NCBI GenBank assembly: GCA_003134855.1
Contig: PLCS01000008.1
Span: forward strand, 579,421-643,420
Direction of reading: 5' to 3'
Source: Acidobacteriaceae bacterium
GTDB lineage: Bacteria > Acidobacteriota > Terriglobia > Terriglobales > Acidobacteriaceae
DNA: 64,000 nucleotides
In this document: one piece after another, positions 39,560 through 48,823 of the stretch
Position numbering within the stretch: position 1 is the first letter of the stretch
How the letters are laid out: every line of letters begins with the position of its first letter
Notes under the pieces: model-generated
The model's database searches: none
What the model was told of the DNA's origin: nothing
What the model saw: the letters and a program-made list of their open reading frames with translations, nothing else
Position numbers and translations under genes: made by a program

Positions 39560-40424
39560 ATGGGCTCTGCTCTCTCTGCTGTTGGCTCCCGGATTGGCGG
39601 CACAAACCAAGGAAAGCCTGCTGATAGGGCCGGGAGATCAATTGCATGTGAAGGTGTTTGACTCGCCGGAGCTGGAAGAGAGCGCGCGCGTTACGGATGG
39701 GGGCGAACTTCCTTTGCTTCTGGGAGGCAGCGTGAAAGTCGCTACCTTGACGCCGGCGCAAGCGGCCAATGCCATCGAAGACGTGCTCTTGCGCGGGAAT
39801 TTCCTCAAGAACCCGCGCGTGCTGGTAACGGTTGAGCAATATGCGACGCAAAGCGTTTCGGTTCTCGGTGAGGTGAAGACTCCAGGCGCCTACCCCATTG
39901 GCACGCCGCGTTCCATTCTGCAGGTGCTGACGCTGGCCGGCGGCCTGAACGAATTGGCTGATCGCAAGGTGTTGATCGAGCGTCATGGAACGCAAGAAAA
40001 GATTCCCTACTTCCTCTCCAACATATCGGCAACGGCGCTGGACACGGCGGTGAAGGTCAATCCAGGCGACACAGTTCTCGTTCCCAGGGCGGGCGTCGTG
40101 TACGCTCTGGGCGATGTTGCGCACCCAGGCGGCTTCACCATGACCAACAACGAAGGCCGGATCAGCGCGCTGGAACTGGTCTCGCGCGCCGGAGGTATAA
40201 GTCCCTCAGCGGGTCCATCCCATGCAAGACTGATCCGCAAGTCCGGAGATGGTTACGTGGAGATTCCGCTTTCGTTGAACAAGATGGAGAAAGGGGAGCA
40301 GGCGGATATCCAACTGCAAGCGGACGACATTATCTATGTGCCCTTCAGTTATCTGCACAATGCTGCGGTCAATTCGGCTGGCATCGTAGAGGCAGCTGCG
40401 GCAGCGGCCGTCTACAGATTTTGA
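39543..40424 (+). CDS. Polysaccharide export protein, Wza family
   Basis: A 293-residue exported protein. A signal peptide (WALLSLLLAPGLAAQ) precedes the Poly_export domain (IGPGDQLHVKVFDSPELE) and SLBB beta-grasp domains (VSVLGEVKTPGAYP; VYALGDVAHPGGF). No lipobox Cys is seen, so it may be a short, non-lipidated Wza relative. The start at 39543 has GGAGG 6 nt upstream, inside the end of the kinase gene. Forms or helps form the outer-membrane exit for the polymer made by the genes downstream. Confidence 0.9.
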   Translation: MRNLSKWALLSLLLAPGLAAQTKESLLIGPGDQLHVKVFDSPELEESARVTDGGELPLLLGGSVKVATLTPAQAANAIEDVLLRGNFLKNPRVLVTVEQYATQSVSVLGEVKTPGAYPIGTPRSILQVLTLAGGLNELADRKVLIERHGTQEKIPYFLSNISATALDTAVKVNPGDTVLVPRAGVVYALGDVAHPGGFTMTNNEGRISALELVSRAGGISPSAGPSHARLIRKSGDGYVEIPLSLNKMEKGEQADIQLQADDIIYVPFSYLHNAAVNSAGIVEAAAAAAVYRF

Positions 40425-40546
40425 AGCCGCTGTGTTGAGCAATGCCACCGCGACCGCCGGTCGTAGCCGCCTGGAAGTTATCTTCTGCCAACGCAAGGTA
40501 AGCCCAATTGCCCTGAATGGGGCGCCGATTCGCGTAGCGGTTTCGT

Positions 40547-42022
40547 ATGATTGCCGCTCAGGAAGAAAGTTGCAGCGTGAACAAACTGTCAGCCCTTCGG
40601 GAGCGATTTTGGCGTGCGAGTCATGTCGTCCGGCTTCGTCCGTTCGATGTCTCCACCCCGCAGGGCCGCTCTGACGAGCGCTATCGCAGAATTGCGCTCA
40701 CTACGCTCACGTCAGTCGCCGCCAAGTGCGCGGGCGTGTTGTCGTTTCTTATATCGGTTCCACTGACCATCCACTACCTCGGCGCGGAGCGTTATGGGAT
40801 GTGGATGGCCATTTCCTCTTTGGTCTGGATGCTCGCATCGGCAGACTTCGGCATCGGCTACGGTTTGATGAACATGATGTCCGAAAGCTACGGCAAAGAG
40901 GACTGGGACGCTGCCGCGCGTTATGTGAGCAGCGGGTTCTACTCGCTTTTGACTGTTGCATCATTGATCCTTGCCTGCGCCTTTCTGGTTTATCCGCACG
41001 TCCAATGGCAACGGTGGTTCAATGTGGCTTCACCGGTGGCCGTGCACGAAGCTGGGCCGACTTTGCTGGTGCTGATCGTCTGCATTGCCGCTATTATTCC
41101 ACTCAGCGTGACTCAGAAAGTGCAGTCCGGCTTTCAGCAGGGATATATCGCAAATTTATGGGCAATTCTTGGATCATGCATGGGCTTGATCGGCGTTCTT
41201 GTTTGCATCTGGGGGCGCGTTGGTTTGCCTTGGCTGGTGCTGGCGGTCGCGGGGGCCCCAGCGCTCGCCGCGCTGTTCAATACCGGATACACCTTTCTCT
41301 TCCAAATGTCTTGGTTGCGGCCGCGTCTCTCCCTGGTGCGCTCGCAAAGCACGAAGCGCCTGCTCGGACTTGGGCTGCTGTTCTTCGTCTTTCAGTTGGC
41401 TCAGGTCGTGGGCTTTCAGTCGGACAACATGGTGCTTGCGCACATACTGGGGGCAAGCAAGGTGCCCGTTTACGCGGTGACTTCGCGCATGTTCTATGTC
41501 GTCGGAATGTTGATGGGCTTTGTGATCGCTCCATTATGGCCGGCGTATGGAGAGGCTTTTGCGCGCGGGGACATTGCCTGGCTGAAGCGTACACTGTCCC
41601 GATCCATCGTATTGATGCTGGCGATTTGCATCCCTGCAAACATAGGCTTGGTCCTTGCGGGAAAGTGGTTGCTGAGGTTGTGGGTCGGTCCACAGATTGC
41701 GCCTTCCTACACTTTACTCCTGGGAATCGGACTTTCCCAGACGCTTATGGCGATGGTGTCCCCGCTATCGGCCTTTCTCAATGGCCTCAATGTGCTTGGG
41801 AAACAAGCCATTTTTGCTTCTTTGATGGCCGTAACCAATATCAGCACCTCCATCTACCTCACGCGGCGCATCGGCGTGCCGGGCGTCATTTATGGAAGTG
41901 TCATCGCGGAATCGCTCTTCTTCTTGCTTCCATTCGCACTGCTGGTTCGCCACACGCTTAGAAACCTGCCTAATATGCTACAGGGAGCCGCACCGCTTGC
42001 TGCAACCATTGCCAATGAGTAA
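40547..42022 (+). CDS. Wzx-like polysaccharide flippase
   Basis: A 491-residue membrane protein of the MOP/oligosaccharide-flippase group with about twelve to fourteen helices. The first conserved region reads LTTLTSVAAKCAGVLSFLISVPLTIHYLGAERYGMW, typical of RfbX-like proteins. It would move lipid-linked repeat units across the inner membrane. The ribosome binding site is weak. The following acyltransferase gene overlaps its stop by 8 nt. Confidence 0.88.
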   Translation: MIAAQEESCSVNKLSALRERFWRASHVVRLRPFDVSTPQGRSDERYRRIALTTLTSVAAKCAGVLSFLISVPLTIHYLGAERYGMWMAISSLVWMLASADFGIGYGLMNMMSESYGKEDWDAAARYVSSGFYSLLTVASLILACAFLVYPHVQWQRWFNVASPVAVHEAGPTLLVLIVCIAAIIPLSVTQKVQSGFQQGYIANLWAILGSCMGLIGVLVCIWGRVGLPWLVLAVAGAPALAALFNTGYTFLFQMSWLRPRLSLVRSQSTKRLLGLGLLFFVFQLAQVVGFQSDNMVLAHILGASKVPVYAVTSRMFYVVGMLMGFVIAPLWPAYGEAFARGDIAWLKRTLSRSIVLMLAICIPANIGLVLAGKWLLRLWVGPQIAPSYTLLLGIGLSQTLMAMVSPLSAFLNGLNVLGKQAIFASLMAVTNISTSIYLTRRIGVPGVIYGSVIAESLFFLLPFALLVRHTLRNLPNMLQGAAPLAATIANE

Positions 42023-42761
42023 AATCATTCGATTTATAGCTCGCAATCCGGTGACAGAGTACCTACGGTACCTTGCCGATCTGGTGATTTATTCTGCCAG
42101 GTATGACGACTTCCATCAAGGGTATCTGTCAAAAGTGCGCCGTTGTGTACTGGAAGCTCATGTCCGCGTTGGTGAGTGCGCACTCGTCGTCGATTCCAGG
42201 ATAGGAAGTTACAGCTATATAGGCCACAACTGCGTAGTTCATAGAACCGAATTAGGTCGTTTTTGCTCAATCGCTCAAGGATGCCGGATTGGACTCAGCA
42301 AGCACCCTAGCCGCGGCTTTGTGAGCACTCACCCGGCATTCTTCGATGCCTCCGGGGATTTGCCCTGGTCATTCGTTGATCAGAAACTTTTCGAAGGATA
42401 TGGCCGGGTTACCATCGGCAACGATGTATGGATTGGCACTAATGTTTTGATCGCCGATGGGGTCTCAATCGGCAATGGCGCCATTATTGGTGCGGGCGCG
42501 GTTGTCGTCAAATCGGTCCCGGATTATGCGGTATACGGCGGTGTGCCCGCACGGTTGCTGCGATACCGTTTCGAGCCCTCTGAAATCGCATGGTTGAACT
42601 CTTTCCGCTGGTGGGACAAGGACGAACAATGGCTTCGCGCTCACGCCGAGTCCTTTCAGGACATTCAAGCGTTGATGCGCGTAAGTGGCAAGGCCCTTGA
42701 CCCTGAATTTGGCGCTCCGCCAACGGCCAATTTCGAAGGCGGCCAGGAAGGGTGTTCTTAG
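42015..42761 (+). CDS. Hexapeptide-repeat acyltransferase
   Basis: A 248-residue left-handed beta-helix transferase of the CatB/xenobiotic-acetyltransferase type. Hexapeptide runs are seen at RIGSYSYIGHNCVVHRTEL and at VTIGNDVWIGTNVLIADGVSIGNGAIIGAGAVV, ending in the standard PDYAVYGGVPARLLRYRF clamp. It should acetylate or otherwise acylate a sugar of the repeat unit. The ATG overlaps the flippase stop by 8 nt. Confidence 0.88.
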   Translation: MSKIIRFIARNPVTEYLRYLADLVIYSARYDDFHQGYLSKVRRCVLEAHVRVGECALVVDSRIGSYSYIGHNCVVHRTELGRFCSIAQGCRIGLSKHPSRGFVSTHPAFFDASGDLPWSFVDQKLFEGYGRVTIGNDVWIGTNVLIADGVSIGNGAIIGAGAVVVKSVPDYAVYGGVPARLLRYRFEPSEIAWLNSFRWWDKDEQWLRAHAESFQDIQALMRVSGKALDPEFGAPPTANFEGGQEGCS

Positions 42762-44089
42762 TTTCCATGGATACAACTTTCTTCAATACCGTCGCACCCA
42801 CGCATGAGTTGTCGCCTCGAACAATGTCCCGAGGCGCTGATAACTCGTCGGGCCGGCCCTTCGATTATCTGTGGATGGTTGCATTACTATGGATATCCGG
42901 CAATCCACTCTTTGGCGCCAAGCCGGTGATGCAGCCGCTGGTCGCCATCCTGGCTTTCTTGCTGCTGGCTCTGATGCTTGCCAAGCGGGTGGTGTTTTCC
43001 AAGCGTGATCTGTGGATCTTCGGCAGCTTCGGCATAATCATCGTGATCCAGGTGGCCGGGATGGAGTCCATAGGGCTGCTCAGCGTGTTGGGATTCTTCG
43101 CGAAGCTCATGATCGCCTTCGCCGCGGTGCGGCTGATTCGGAATTTCGCCAGAGTTTATGTGGATGTAATGTTCTGGACGGCGATGATCAGCTTCCCCTT
43201 CTTTGCGCTGATGATCGCAACGCAGGGAAGAATCGCCGACATGATTGCGCCACTTTCCATCAATGTGCCCGATCCCTACTTTCTGGTTCACTATTTTGCT
43301 TCCGGGCACTCTCTTCAGAATAACTCCTACTTTTGGGAACCGGGCGTATATGCCGGGTACCTTCTGCTGGCGCTGGCCTATCTTGGCGCCATCAAGGAGC
43401 ATTACAGTTTCAGGCGATACCGGTTCATTGTATTCGTGCTGCTGGCCGCGGTGGCTACCACCCAGTCCACCGGAGGATACTTGGTGGCGCCCTTAGCGAT
43501 GATCTTTCACGGCAAAGCCATAGGGAAGAACATGGTGTTCCGCGCTGTGCTTGTCCTGGCCGCAACCGTGGGCTTAATCTTTCTTTTTACGAGCGCGGAT
43601 TTTCTGGGAAATAAGATCCGCGATCAGAATCAGGGAGTTCAGGGGAAAGGAAGAGGATGGCAACTTACCCGCCTGGGATCGATGATCTATGATTTCCGTT
43701 TGATCCGGCAGCGTCCGCTTTTTGGCTGGGGACCTGACCCCGATCTCCAGAACGGAGTCGTGGATCGGAGCGTACAGGTGAAGGAGGGAAACGGTCTTTC
43801 CAATTATACGTCTCACTTCGGGTTCTTCGGGATGGCGCTGTTTTTGGCGGCTGCCTGGATAGGGTTTCGAAATATCTTTGGCGGAAAAGGGTGGCTTGCC
43901 ACCCTGGCGCTAATCATCGCCGTGGTTATGCTCAATGACGAATGTTTTTTGAGCTTTCCCGTCTATATGAGCTTGATGTTCCTGCGAGGGCCCACTGAAA
44001 GATCCGTCGGCTTATCGGTTGGCGTCGGGCATGCGCCTGACGGCCAGCCGCCGCCAGCAATTCCTGGCCCGCTGAATTCAGCTGCTTGA
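42752..44089 (+). CDS. O-antigen polymerase/ligase-like membrane protein (Wzy candidate)
   Basis: A 445-residue protein with about ten to twelve hydrophobic helices and one large loop (about 280-345) containing GRGWQLTRLGSM and RPLFGWGPDPD. These are similar to the periplasmic loop of Wzy/WaaL proteins, which polymerise or transfer lipid-linked glycans. It is the only polymerase candidate in the locus. The GTG at 42752 overlaps the previous gene by 10 nt with AGGAAGG almost touching it; the ATG at 42767 is an alternative. Confidence 0.82.
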   Translation: MFLVSMDTTFFNTVAPTHELSPRTMSRGADNSSGRPFDYLWMVALLWISGNPLFGAKPVMQPLVAILAFLLLALMLAKRVVFSKRDLWIFGSFGIIIVIQVAGMESIGLLSVLGFFAKLMIAFAAVRLIRNFARVYVDVMFWTAMISFPFFALMIATQGRIADMIAPLSINVPDPYFLVHYFASGHSLQNNSYFWEPGVYAGYLLLALAYLGAIKEHYSFRRYRFIVFVLLAAVATTQSTGGYLVAPLAMIFHGKAIGKNMVFRAVLVLAATVGLIFLFTSADFLGNKIRDQNQGVQGKGRGWQLTRLGSMIYDFRLIRQRPLFGWGPDPDLQNGVVDRSVQVKEGNGLSNYTSHFGFFGMALFLAAAWIGFRNIFGGKGWLATLALIIAVVMLNDECFLSFPVYMSLMFLRGPTERSVGLSVGVGHAPDGQPPPAIPGPLNSAA

Positions 44090-44188
44090 TGGGATGGCAA
44101 AGGGCGATGCTCATGGCGCCGACATGTAAGATGAGCCGATTCATAACGGCTCTATTGTTGATGGGACACACCGGAATCGAGGACGCAT

Positions 44189-44665
44189 ATGGTGCGCAAC
44201 AGGATACCTTCAATTAGTGTCATAACAAAGCCTTTTGGAAGAATGCGATACTTTAGGTCTATGGCAGGGTGGCTTCTAAGAGGGATAAAGCTATGGTATT
44301 TGCGCTCTTCGGGAGTCACGATTGGCCAGCACACATTTGTGAGCTTCGGAGCAAAAATTGACGTAGGGCGCGGTCGAGTCTTTATAGGTAATAACTGCGT
44401 TATTACCTATGGTTGCATAATATTGTCGCATGATCACGCTGCTACGGATTTGCTCCGAACCGTGGATTCAGAAAACCCCATCACTTATATTGAGGATGGC
44501 GTATTCATTGGTATGAACTCTATTATCTTACCGGGCCGTACCATAGGGAGAAATGCTATCATTGGGGCCGGCTCAGTCGTTACGCACGACATTCCGGCCG
44601 GAGTGGTCGCGGCCGGAAACCCCGCCAGGATTATTCGATCGGTTGTTAGCCAAGTAAGTGGCTGA
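44189..44665 (+). CDS. WbbJ-like hexapeptide acyltransferase
   Basis: A 158-residue transferase with hexapeptide repeats (VFIGNNCVITYGCIILSHD; VFIGMNSIILPGRTIGRNAIIGAGSVV) and the ending PAGVVAAGNPARIIR typical of sugar O-acetyltransferases. It is the second acyltransferase in the locus, 99 nt after the polymerase gene. The codon usage is AT-richer than in the preceding genes. Confidence 0.86.
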   Translation: MVRNRIPSISVITKPFGRMRYFRSMAGWLLRGIKLWYLRSSGVTIGQHTFVSFGAKIDVGRGRVFIGNNCVITYGCIILSHDHAATDLLRTVDSENPITYIEDGVFIGMNSIILPGRTIGRNAIIGAGSVVTHDIPAGVVAAGNPARIIRSVVSQVSG

Positions 44666-44813
44666 TATAGATCGGGTCCGATGCAGTAGAACTCCATGCA
44701 CATCCCATCCGCTTTCTTTGCGCTTAAGCGGGGGTCTTAAGGGTTTCACCGGTTGGAAGTCTCAGGGGTCGTGCCCAGTGCGACGCTCGTTCAACCAACA
44801 AGAAAGGAAGAAG

Positions 44814-45482
44814 ATGCTGAGGACCATTTGCAGAAACGTAATCCTCTCAATCCTTCCGCGACACCTGTCGGATCGACTGCTTGCATTCAAACAGCATTTG
44901 TGGTGGAAGCTGCGTGCCAGAAAAACGCATCTGATCTATAACGATGACTATCGGTCGAGATCATGGCTCATCGATCCTCTTATTAATCTGTTCGGCAATA
45001 CTACAATCGGCGCGCTAAGTGTCCTGGAATATGGCTGTAGCGGCGCTAATAATTTGCGGTTGATGCGGGAGACCTTGCCGTTTTCGGTGTCTTACTCAGG
45101 TGTTGACATTCAGCCGGAAGCGATCGCATTCGCGCGAAGAGAATTTCCTTCGGACACCTTTTACGTTTGTGATGAACGCAAGCTTCCGCAGTTGGCCCCG
45201 AAACTCGGGCATTTCGACGTGTTTCTTGCTTCCGCAGTTTTACGCTACATCACAGAGGCTGAGGTGGAGATGTTACTCAAATGCGCAAGAATGCTTGCCG
45301 ATAATATCATTGTTTATGATTACTTAAGTTGTATGTCGTTACCAGATGGCGTTAACAATGGAGTGTTCCATCATCCTTACAGAAAGTTATGCCGAAATGC
45401 GGGCCTTGAGATCGTCCGAATATGTGAGGCGGGGAGTGAAGGGAAAGATTGCGGCTATTTCATCGCACGTGGTCAAGGCTGA
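44814..45482 (+). CDS. Class I SAM-dependent methyltransferase
   Basis: A 222-residue methyltransferase. SAM motif I is VLEYGCSGANNLRLM, followed by YSGVDIQPEAIAFAR (motif II acidic residue) and FDVFLASAVLRYI (motif IV). The ATG at 44814 has AAGGAAGAAG directly upstream, although the frame is open to 44658. Likely methylates a sugar or lipid-linked intermediate; substrate unknown. Confidence 0.83.
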   Translation: MLRTICRNVILSILPRHLSDRLLAFKQHLWWKLRARKTHLIYNDDYRSRSWLIDPLINLFGNTTIGALSVLEYGCSGANNLRLMRETLPFSVSYSGVDIQPEAIAFARREFPSDTFYVCDERKLPQLAPKLGHFDVFLASAVLRYITEAEVEMLLKCARMLADNIIVYDYLSCMSLPDGVNNGVFHHPYRKLCRNAGLEIVRICEAGSEGKDCGYFIARGQG

Positions 45483-45615
45483 TGCGAAATCCTCGACAGG
45501 AGCAATCTTGGGCTTTCAAGTGACACCGGTTGAACCTGGCTCGGCGGATGCAGCCATGTAGTCGGTTGACAGGGCCGGATGATAAGAATCGCCAGTTTTG
45601 TGGCGAAGGTGAAGA

Positions 45616-45640
45616 CCCTGCGGCTCCGTGAGCCGCAGGG
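45616..45640. repeat. Strong GC-rich hairpin upstream of the epimerase gene
   Basis: CCCTGCGGCTC (45616-45626) and GAGCCGCAGGG (45630-45640) form a perfect 11-bp stem with a 3-nt loop in the 193-nt gap before the epimerase gene. There is no following T-run. It could be an attenuator, an mRNA-stability hairpin or a dispersed palindromic repeat. Confidence 0.5.
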
Positions 45641-45675
45641 GGTCTGTGGGAGCGGCGGCGGAGGCGCCTGATTGC

Positions 45676-46824
45676 ATGAGCAGGATACTGATAACAGGCG
45701 GTCTCGGATTTATCGGAATGCAAGTTGCGAAGCTGCTTGCCGAGCAGAGAAGGCGCATACTGCTCTTCGACAACTTGAGCCCGCAGATTCATGGGGCCGT
45801 TCCCGATCTGTCTTCGATGTTGCTGCTGAAGAGCGCCGATGTCGAGGTATTTCGAGGGGACGTGCGCAATGCGGCGGACTGGGCGGCTGTACTGGGAGAT
45901 GTCGAATGCGTGATCCATCTCGCGGCGGAGACAGGCACCGCACAATCGATGTACGAAATCTCCCGCTATACCGGCACTAATGTCAGCGGCACCGCCGCGC
46001 TACTCGACTACCTGGCCAATCATAAGCACCAAGTTTCCAAGATTATTCTGGCCTCGTCCCGGTCGATCTACGGGGAGGGAGCATATAGTTGCGGGCGGTG
46101 TGGAGTTGTTTATCCATGGATGCGCAGCGCGGAGTCGTTGCGCTCGGCGATTTGGCAGCCCCAATGCCCGTCGTGTGGAGGCGAAATCAAGGCAGTCGCG
46201 ACCCCAGAGGGCGCGAAAACGCAACCGGCGTCGATCTATGCGGCCACGAAACTGGCGCAAGAGGATCTGGTCCGGGTTGCGTCAAAAGCGCTTGGAATTG
46301 CAGCCGTCATCTTCCGATTCCAAAATGTGTATGGCGAAGGGCAGTCGCTGAAGAACCCGTACACAGGCATCCTGTCGATCTTCTCCAACCAGATTCGGGC
46401 TGGCAAGACAGTAAACCTCTACGAAGACGGGCAGGAAAGCAGAGATTTTGTTCACGTCTCCGACGTTGCGCGCGCGGTGGCTCTTGCAGTGGCCTGCAAT
46501 GGAGCCGACGGGAGTACGTTGAATGTTGGTTACGGAAAGCCCACGACCGTCGAGTGCATTGCCCGCCTATTAGGAGAGCGATTTGGCAGCGCAATAGAAC
46601 CCATCGTATCAGGTCAGTACCGGCTGGGCGACATTCGCCACGGGTATGCGGATATCACTGCCATCCGCAGGATGCTAGGGTTCGCTCCTGAGATTTCTCT
46701 GGAGCAAGGCTTGGCCCGCTTTGTCGATTGGGTGATGCAACAGCCAGCCGAGCCCGACCGTCTCGATGTCGCAACTCGCGAGCTGGTTTCACGCGACCTT
46801 ATGCCGAGTCCCATTACAGCCTGA
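45676..46824 (+). CDS. NAD-dependent sugar epimerase/dehydratase with a zinc-ribbon-like insert
   Basis: A 382-residue extended SDR enzyme. The NAD motif is GGLGFIG near the N-terminus, and the catalytic pair is Y188-xxx-K192 (SIYAATK). Between the substrate-facing SRSIYGEG strand and the YxxxK, four cysteines (C139, C142, C164, C167) in CGRC and CPSC pairs form an insertion that I recognise from a subgroup often called dTDP-L-rhamnose 4-epimerases. ATG 45676 starts right at the Rossmann strand; a GTG 48 nt upstream is possible. Exact sugar is uncertain. Confidence 0.85.
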   Translation: MSRILITGGLGFIGMQVAKLLAEQRRRILLFDNLSPQIHGAVPDLSSMLLLKSADVEVFRGDVRNAADWAAVLGDVECVIHLAAETGTAQSMYEISRYTGTNVSGTAALLDYLANHKHQVSKIILASSRSIYGEGAYSCGRCGVVYPWMRSAESLRSAIWQPQCPSCGGEIKAVATPEGAKTQPASIYAATKLAQEDLVRVASKALGIAAVIFRFQNVYGEGQSLKNPYTGILSIFSNQIRAGKTVNLYEDGQESRDFVHVSDVARAVALAVACNGADGSTLNVGYGKPTTVECIARLLGERFGSAIEPIVSGQYRLGDIRHGYADITAIRRMLGFAPEISLEQGLARFVDWVMQQPAEPDRLDVATRELVSRDLMPSPITA

Positions 46825-46841
46825 TCAATCAAGGAGATGTT

Positions 46842-47732
46842 GTGATTCAACCCGAGTCCATTGCCGTGGTGTTGCCTGTGCATAGCCGCAAGCATCTGAC
46901 TCTGGCATGTCTGCGGTCGTTGTCCAAGCAGAATGTTCGCGGCTTTCAGATTATCGTCGTGGATTCCGGCTCGACGGATGGGACGGCCGATGCGGTCGAG
47001 ATGGAGTTTCCCGGCGTGACAGTTTTGAGGCACGGCAATCTCTGGTGGACTGGGGCAACGAACAAAGGGGTAGAACGCGCACTCGCAGACCGCGCCATGT
47101 ACGTCCTAACCATCAACGATGACCTGGAGTTCGCGGAGAACTATCTGGAGGCGATGATACGCGCAGCAGAAGGTCACCCTCTGGCTCTCATGGGTTCTTA
47201 CGCATTTGACTTCGATACCAGGCAACCTGTTTATTGCGGTGAGCGGATGAACTGGATATCGGCCAAGCCTCGCCTGCTTTTGGATAGGATTCCGCCGGAA
47301 CAGCGTCATGGGCTGTTGAGCGTATCCTATTATTCAGCGCGCGGTTTGTGGTTGCCGGCCGAGGTATTCTCACGGATAGGCCTGTTTGATGAAAAACATC
47401 TTCCGCACTATACGGCGGATCAGGAGTTTACAGCGCGAGCAGCGGGTTCGGGCTTTGAGATGTATGTGAATTGCGACGCGATCCTGTTCAACCGCCAGGA
47501 ACAGTCTGGCAAGCTTGAGTTGAGGGTACAATATAGCTGGGAGAACTATCGAAAGCACCTGTTCGGCATCCAGGGCGGCGGAAATCTCAGGAACTTTACC
47601 ATTTTCGCATTCCGGCACTCCCCGCGGCAGTACTTGCCGCTGTTCTGGAGCATTGGGTTGCTGAGGCGCGTAGGCGGCTATCTTCGCGACTGGGCATTCA
47701 GCAAAGTAGCGCGACCGCTTGCCGCCAAATAG
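46842..47732 (+). CDS. GT2-family glycosyltransferase
   Basis: A 296-residue GT-A glycosyltransferase resembling rhamnosyltransferases. Nucleotide-binding motif VVLPVHSRKHLTLACLRSL, VDSGSTDGT, and the metal-binding DxD equivalent NDD (LTINDDLEF) are visible, with a later LPHYTADQEFTARA acceptor region. The GTG at 46842 has AAGGAG 5 nt upstream. The frame is open into the epimerase gene, but that part is out of family. Adds a sugar to the lipid-linked repeat unit. Confidence 0.88.
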   Translation: MIQPESIAVVLPVHSRKHLTLACLRSLSKQNVRGFQIIVVDSGSTDGTADAVEMEFPGVTVLRHGNLWWTGATNKGVERALADRAMYVLTINDDLEFAENYLEAMIRAAEGHPLALMGSYAFDFDTRQPVYCGERMNWISAKPRLLLDRIPPEQRHGLLSVSYYSARGLWLPAEVFSRIGLFDEKHLPHYTADQEFTARAAGSGFEMYVNCDAILFNRQEQSGKLELRVQYSWENYRKHLFGIQGGGNLRNFTIFAFRHSPRQYLPLFWSIGLLRRVGGYLRDWAFSKVARPLAAK

Positions 47733-47922
47733 GCGAGCCATTTGTTGAAGTAACGGCTCACAGAAGCTCATTCGCTCAAGAACATCCTTTGCAAACCGCT
47801 ACGGGTGGCAGAAGCTACGCTTTCCTTTTGCGGTGTTAGTACGAGGGCTTCAAACTCCTAGACAAACTGAATCTGCCATCTCGGTTTAGCTTATCGCTTC
47901 GTAACGAAACACGGGTGACGTG

Positions 47923-48717
47923 ATGACCGCCGCTATGCGGGTAGTACCTGACCGGAAGATAGTTATTAACGCCGATGATTTCGGATTTTCCGGGCCAGTG
48001 AACCGGGCGATTATGCAGGCTTTTGAGCGAGGCCTGATATCGAGCACGACGCTGATGGTCAATATGCCAGGCTTTGAAGAAGCATGCGAGTTGGCGCATC
48101 GTCATGATCTTCAAGGGAAGATCGGACTGCACCTGAACCTGACGGCGGGCAGGCCGCTTACCTCGGCGATTGCTTCCAGCATGCGCTTTTGCGACGCGGA
48201 AGGCTGTTGGCGTCCGCGCCACCGAGTTCTTAAGTTGAACCATGAAGAAGACCGTGCCCTCGAGACTGAAATCGCAGCGCAAATCGATGCATGCCAGCGC
48301 CGCGGAATCACGCCCACGCATCTGGATTCACACCATCACATGCACACTGAATGGGGCGTGTCCACCGTTGTGATCCGTGTCGCGCGGCTGTACAAGATTC
48401 CAGGCATTCGCCTGGCGATCAATTGTGGCGAAGGGCGGAGAGGGATCTCAAAGCTTCACCACAATTTCGCGCGCTGTTACTGGCTATTGCACAACGCGCG
48501 TCTTCGGTCTTACGGGTTGGCCAGGACTCGGTACTTTGGCGGTGTTGCAGACGTGGGGCGGGTGGTAGAGAAGACGAGTGCGGATATTGAAGTTATGGTC
48601 CACCCTTCGCTGAATTCGCAGGGGCAATTGGTGGATTCCGATGGCCACGATTTGGAATCTCACATTCGAGCGCTCGGTCTTCCGGCGAAAGTACTGGAAA
48701 GTTATGCAGGATTGTAA
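47923..48717 (+). CDS. YdjC/ChbG-family carbohydrate deacetylase
   Basis: A 264-residue protein with the metal-binding NADDFG motif (about residue 17) and HLDSHHHMH (about residue 127) of the YdjC family. These enzymes remove acetyl groups from diacetylchitobiose-like or hopanoid-linked sugars. In this setting it may deacetylate an N-acetylhexosamine of the repeat unit or its lipid-linked precursor. GTG at 47920 or ATG at 47935 are alternative starts. Confidence 0.86.
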   Translation: MTAAMRVVPDRKIVINADDFGFSGPVNRAIMQAFERGLISSTTLMVNMPGFEEACELAHRHDLQGKIGLHLNLTAGRPLTSAIASSMRFCDAEGCWRPRHRVLKLNHEEDRALETEIAAQIDACQRRGITPTHLDSHHHMHTEWGVSTVVIRVARLYKIPGIRLAINCGEGRRGISKLHHNFARCYWLLHNARLRSYGLARTRYFGGVADVGRVVEKTSADIEVMVHPSLNSQGQLVDSDGHDLESHIRALGLPAKVLESYAGL

Positions 48718-48823
48718 GGTACTCTAAACAGAAAGAAATGGGAGATCATGTGACGGCTGTCCTTCATGGAAGTCCACAGGGAGATATAATTCCTTGAAAG
48801 CAATTCAGAAGGGTTGCGCCTGA

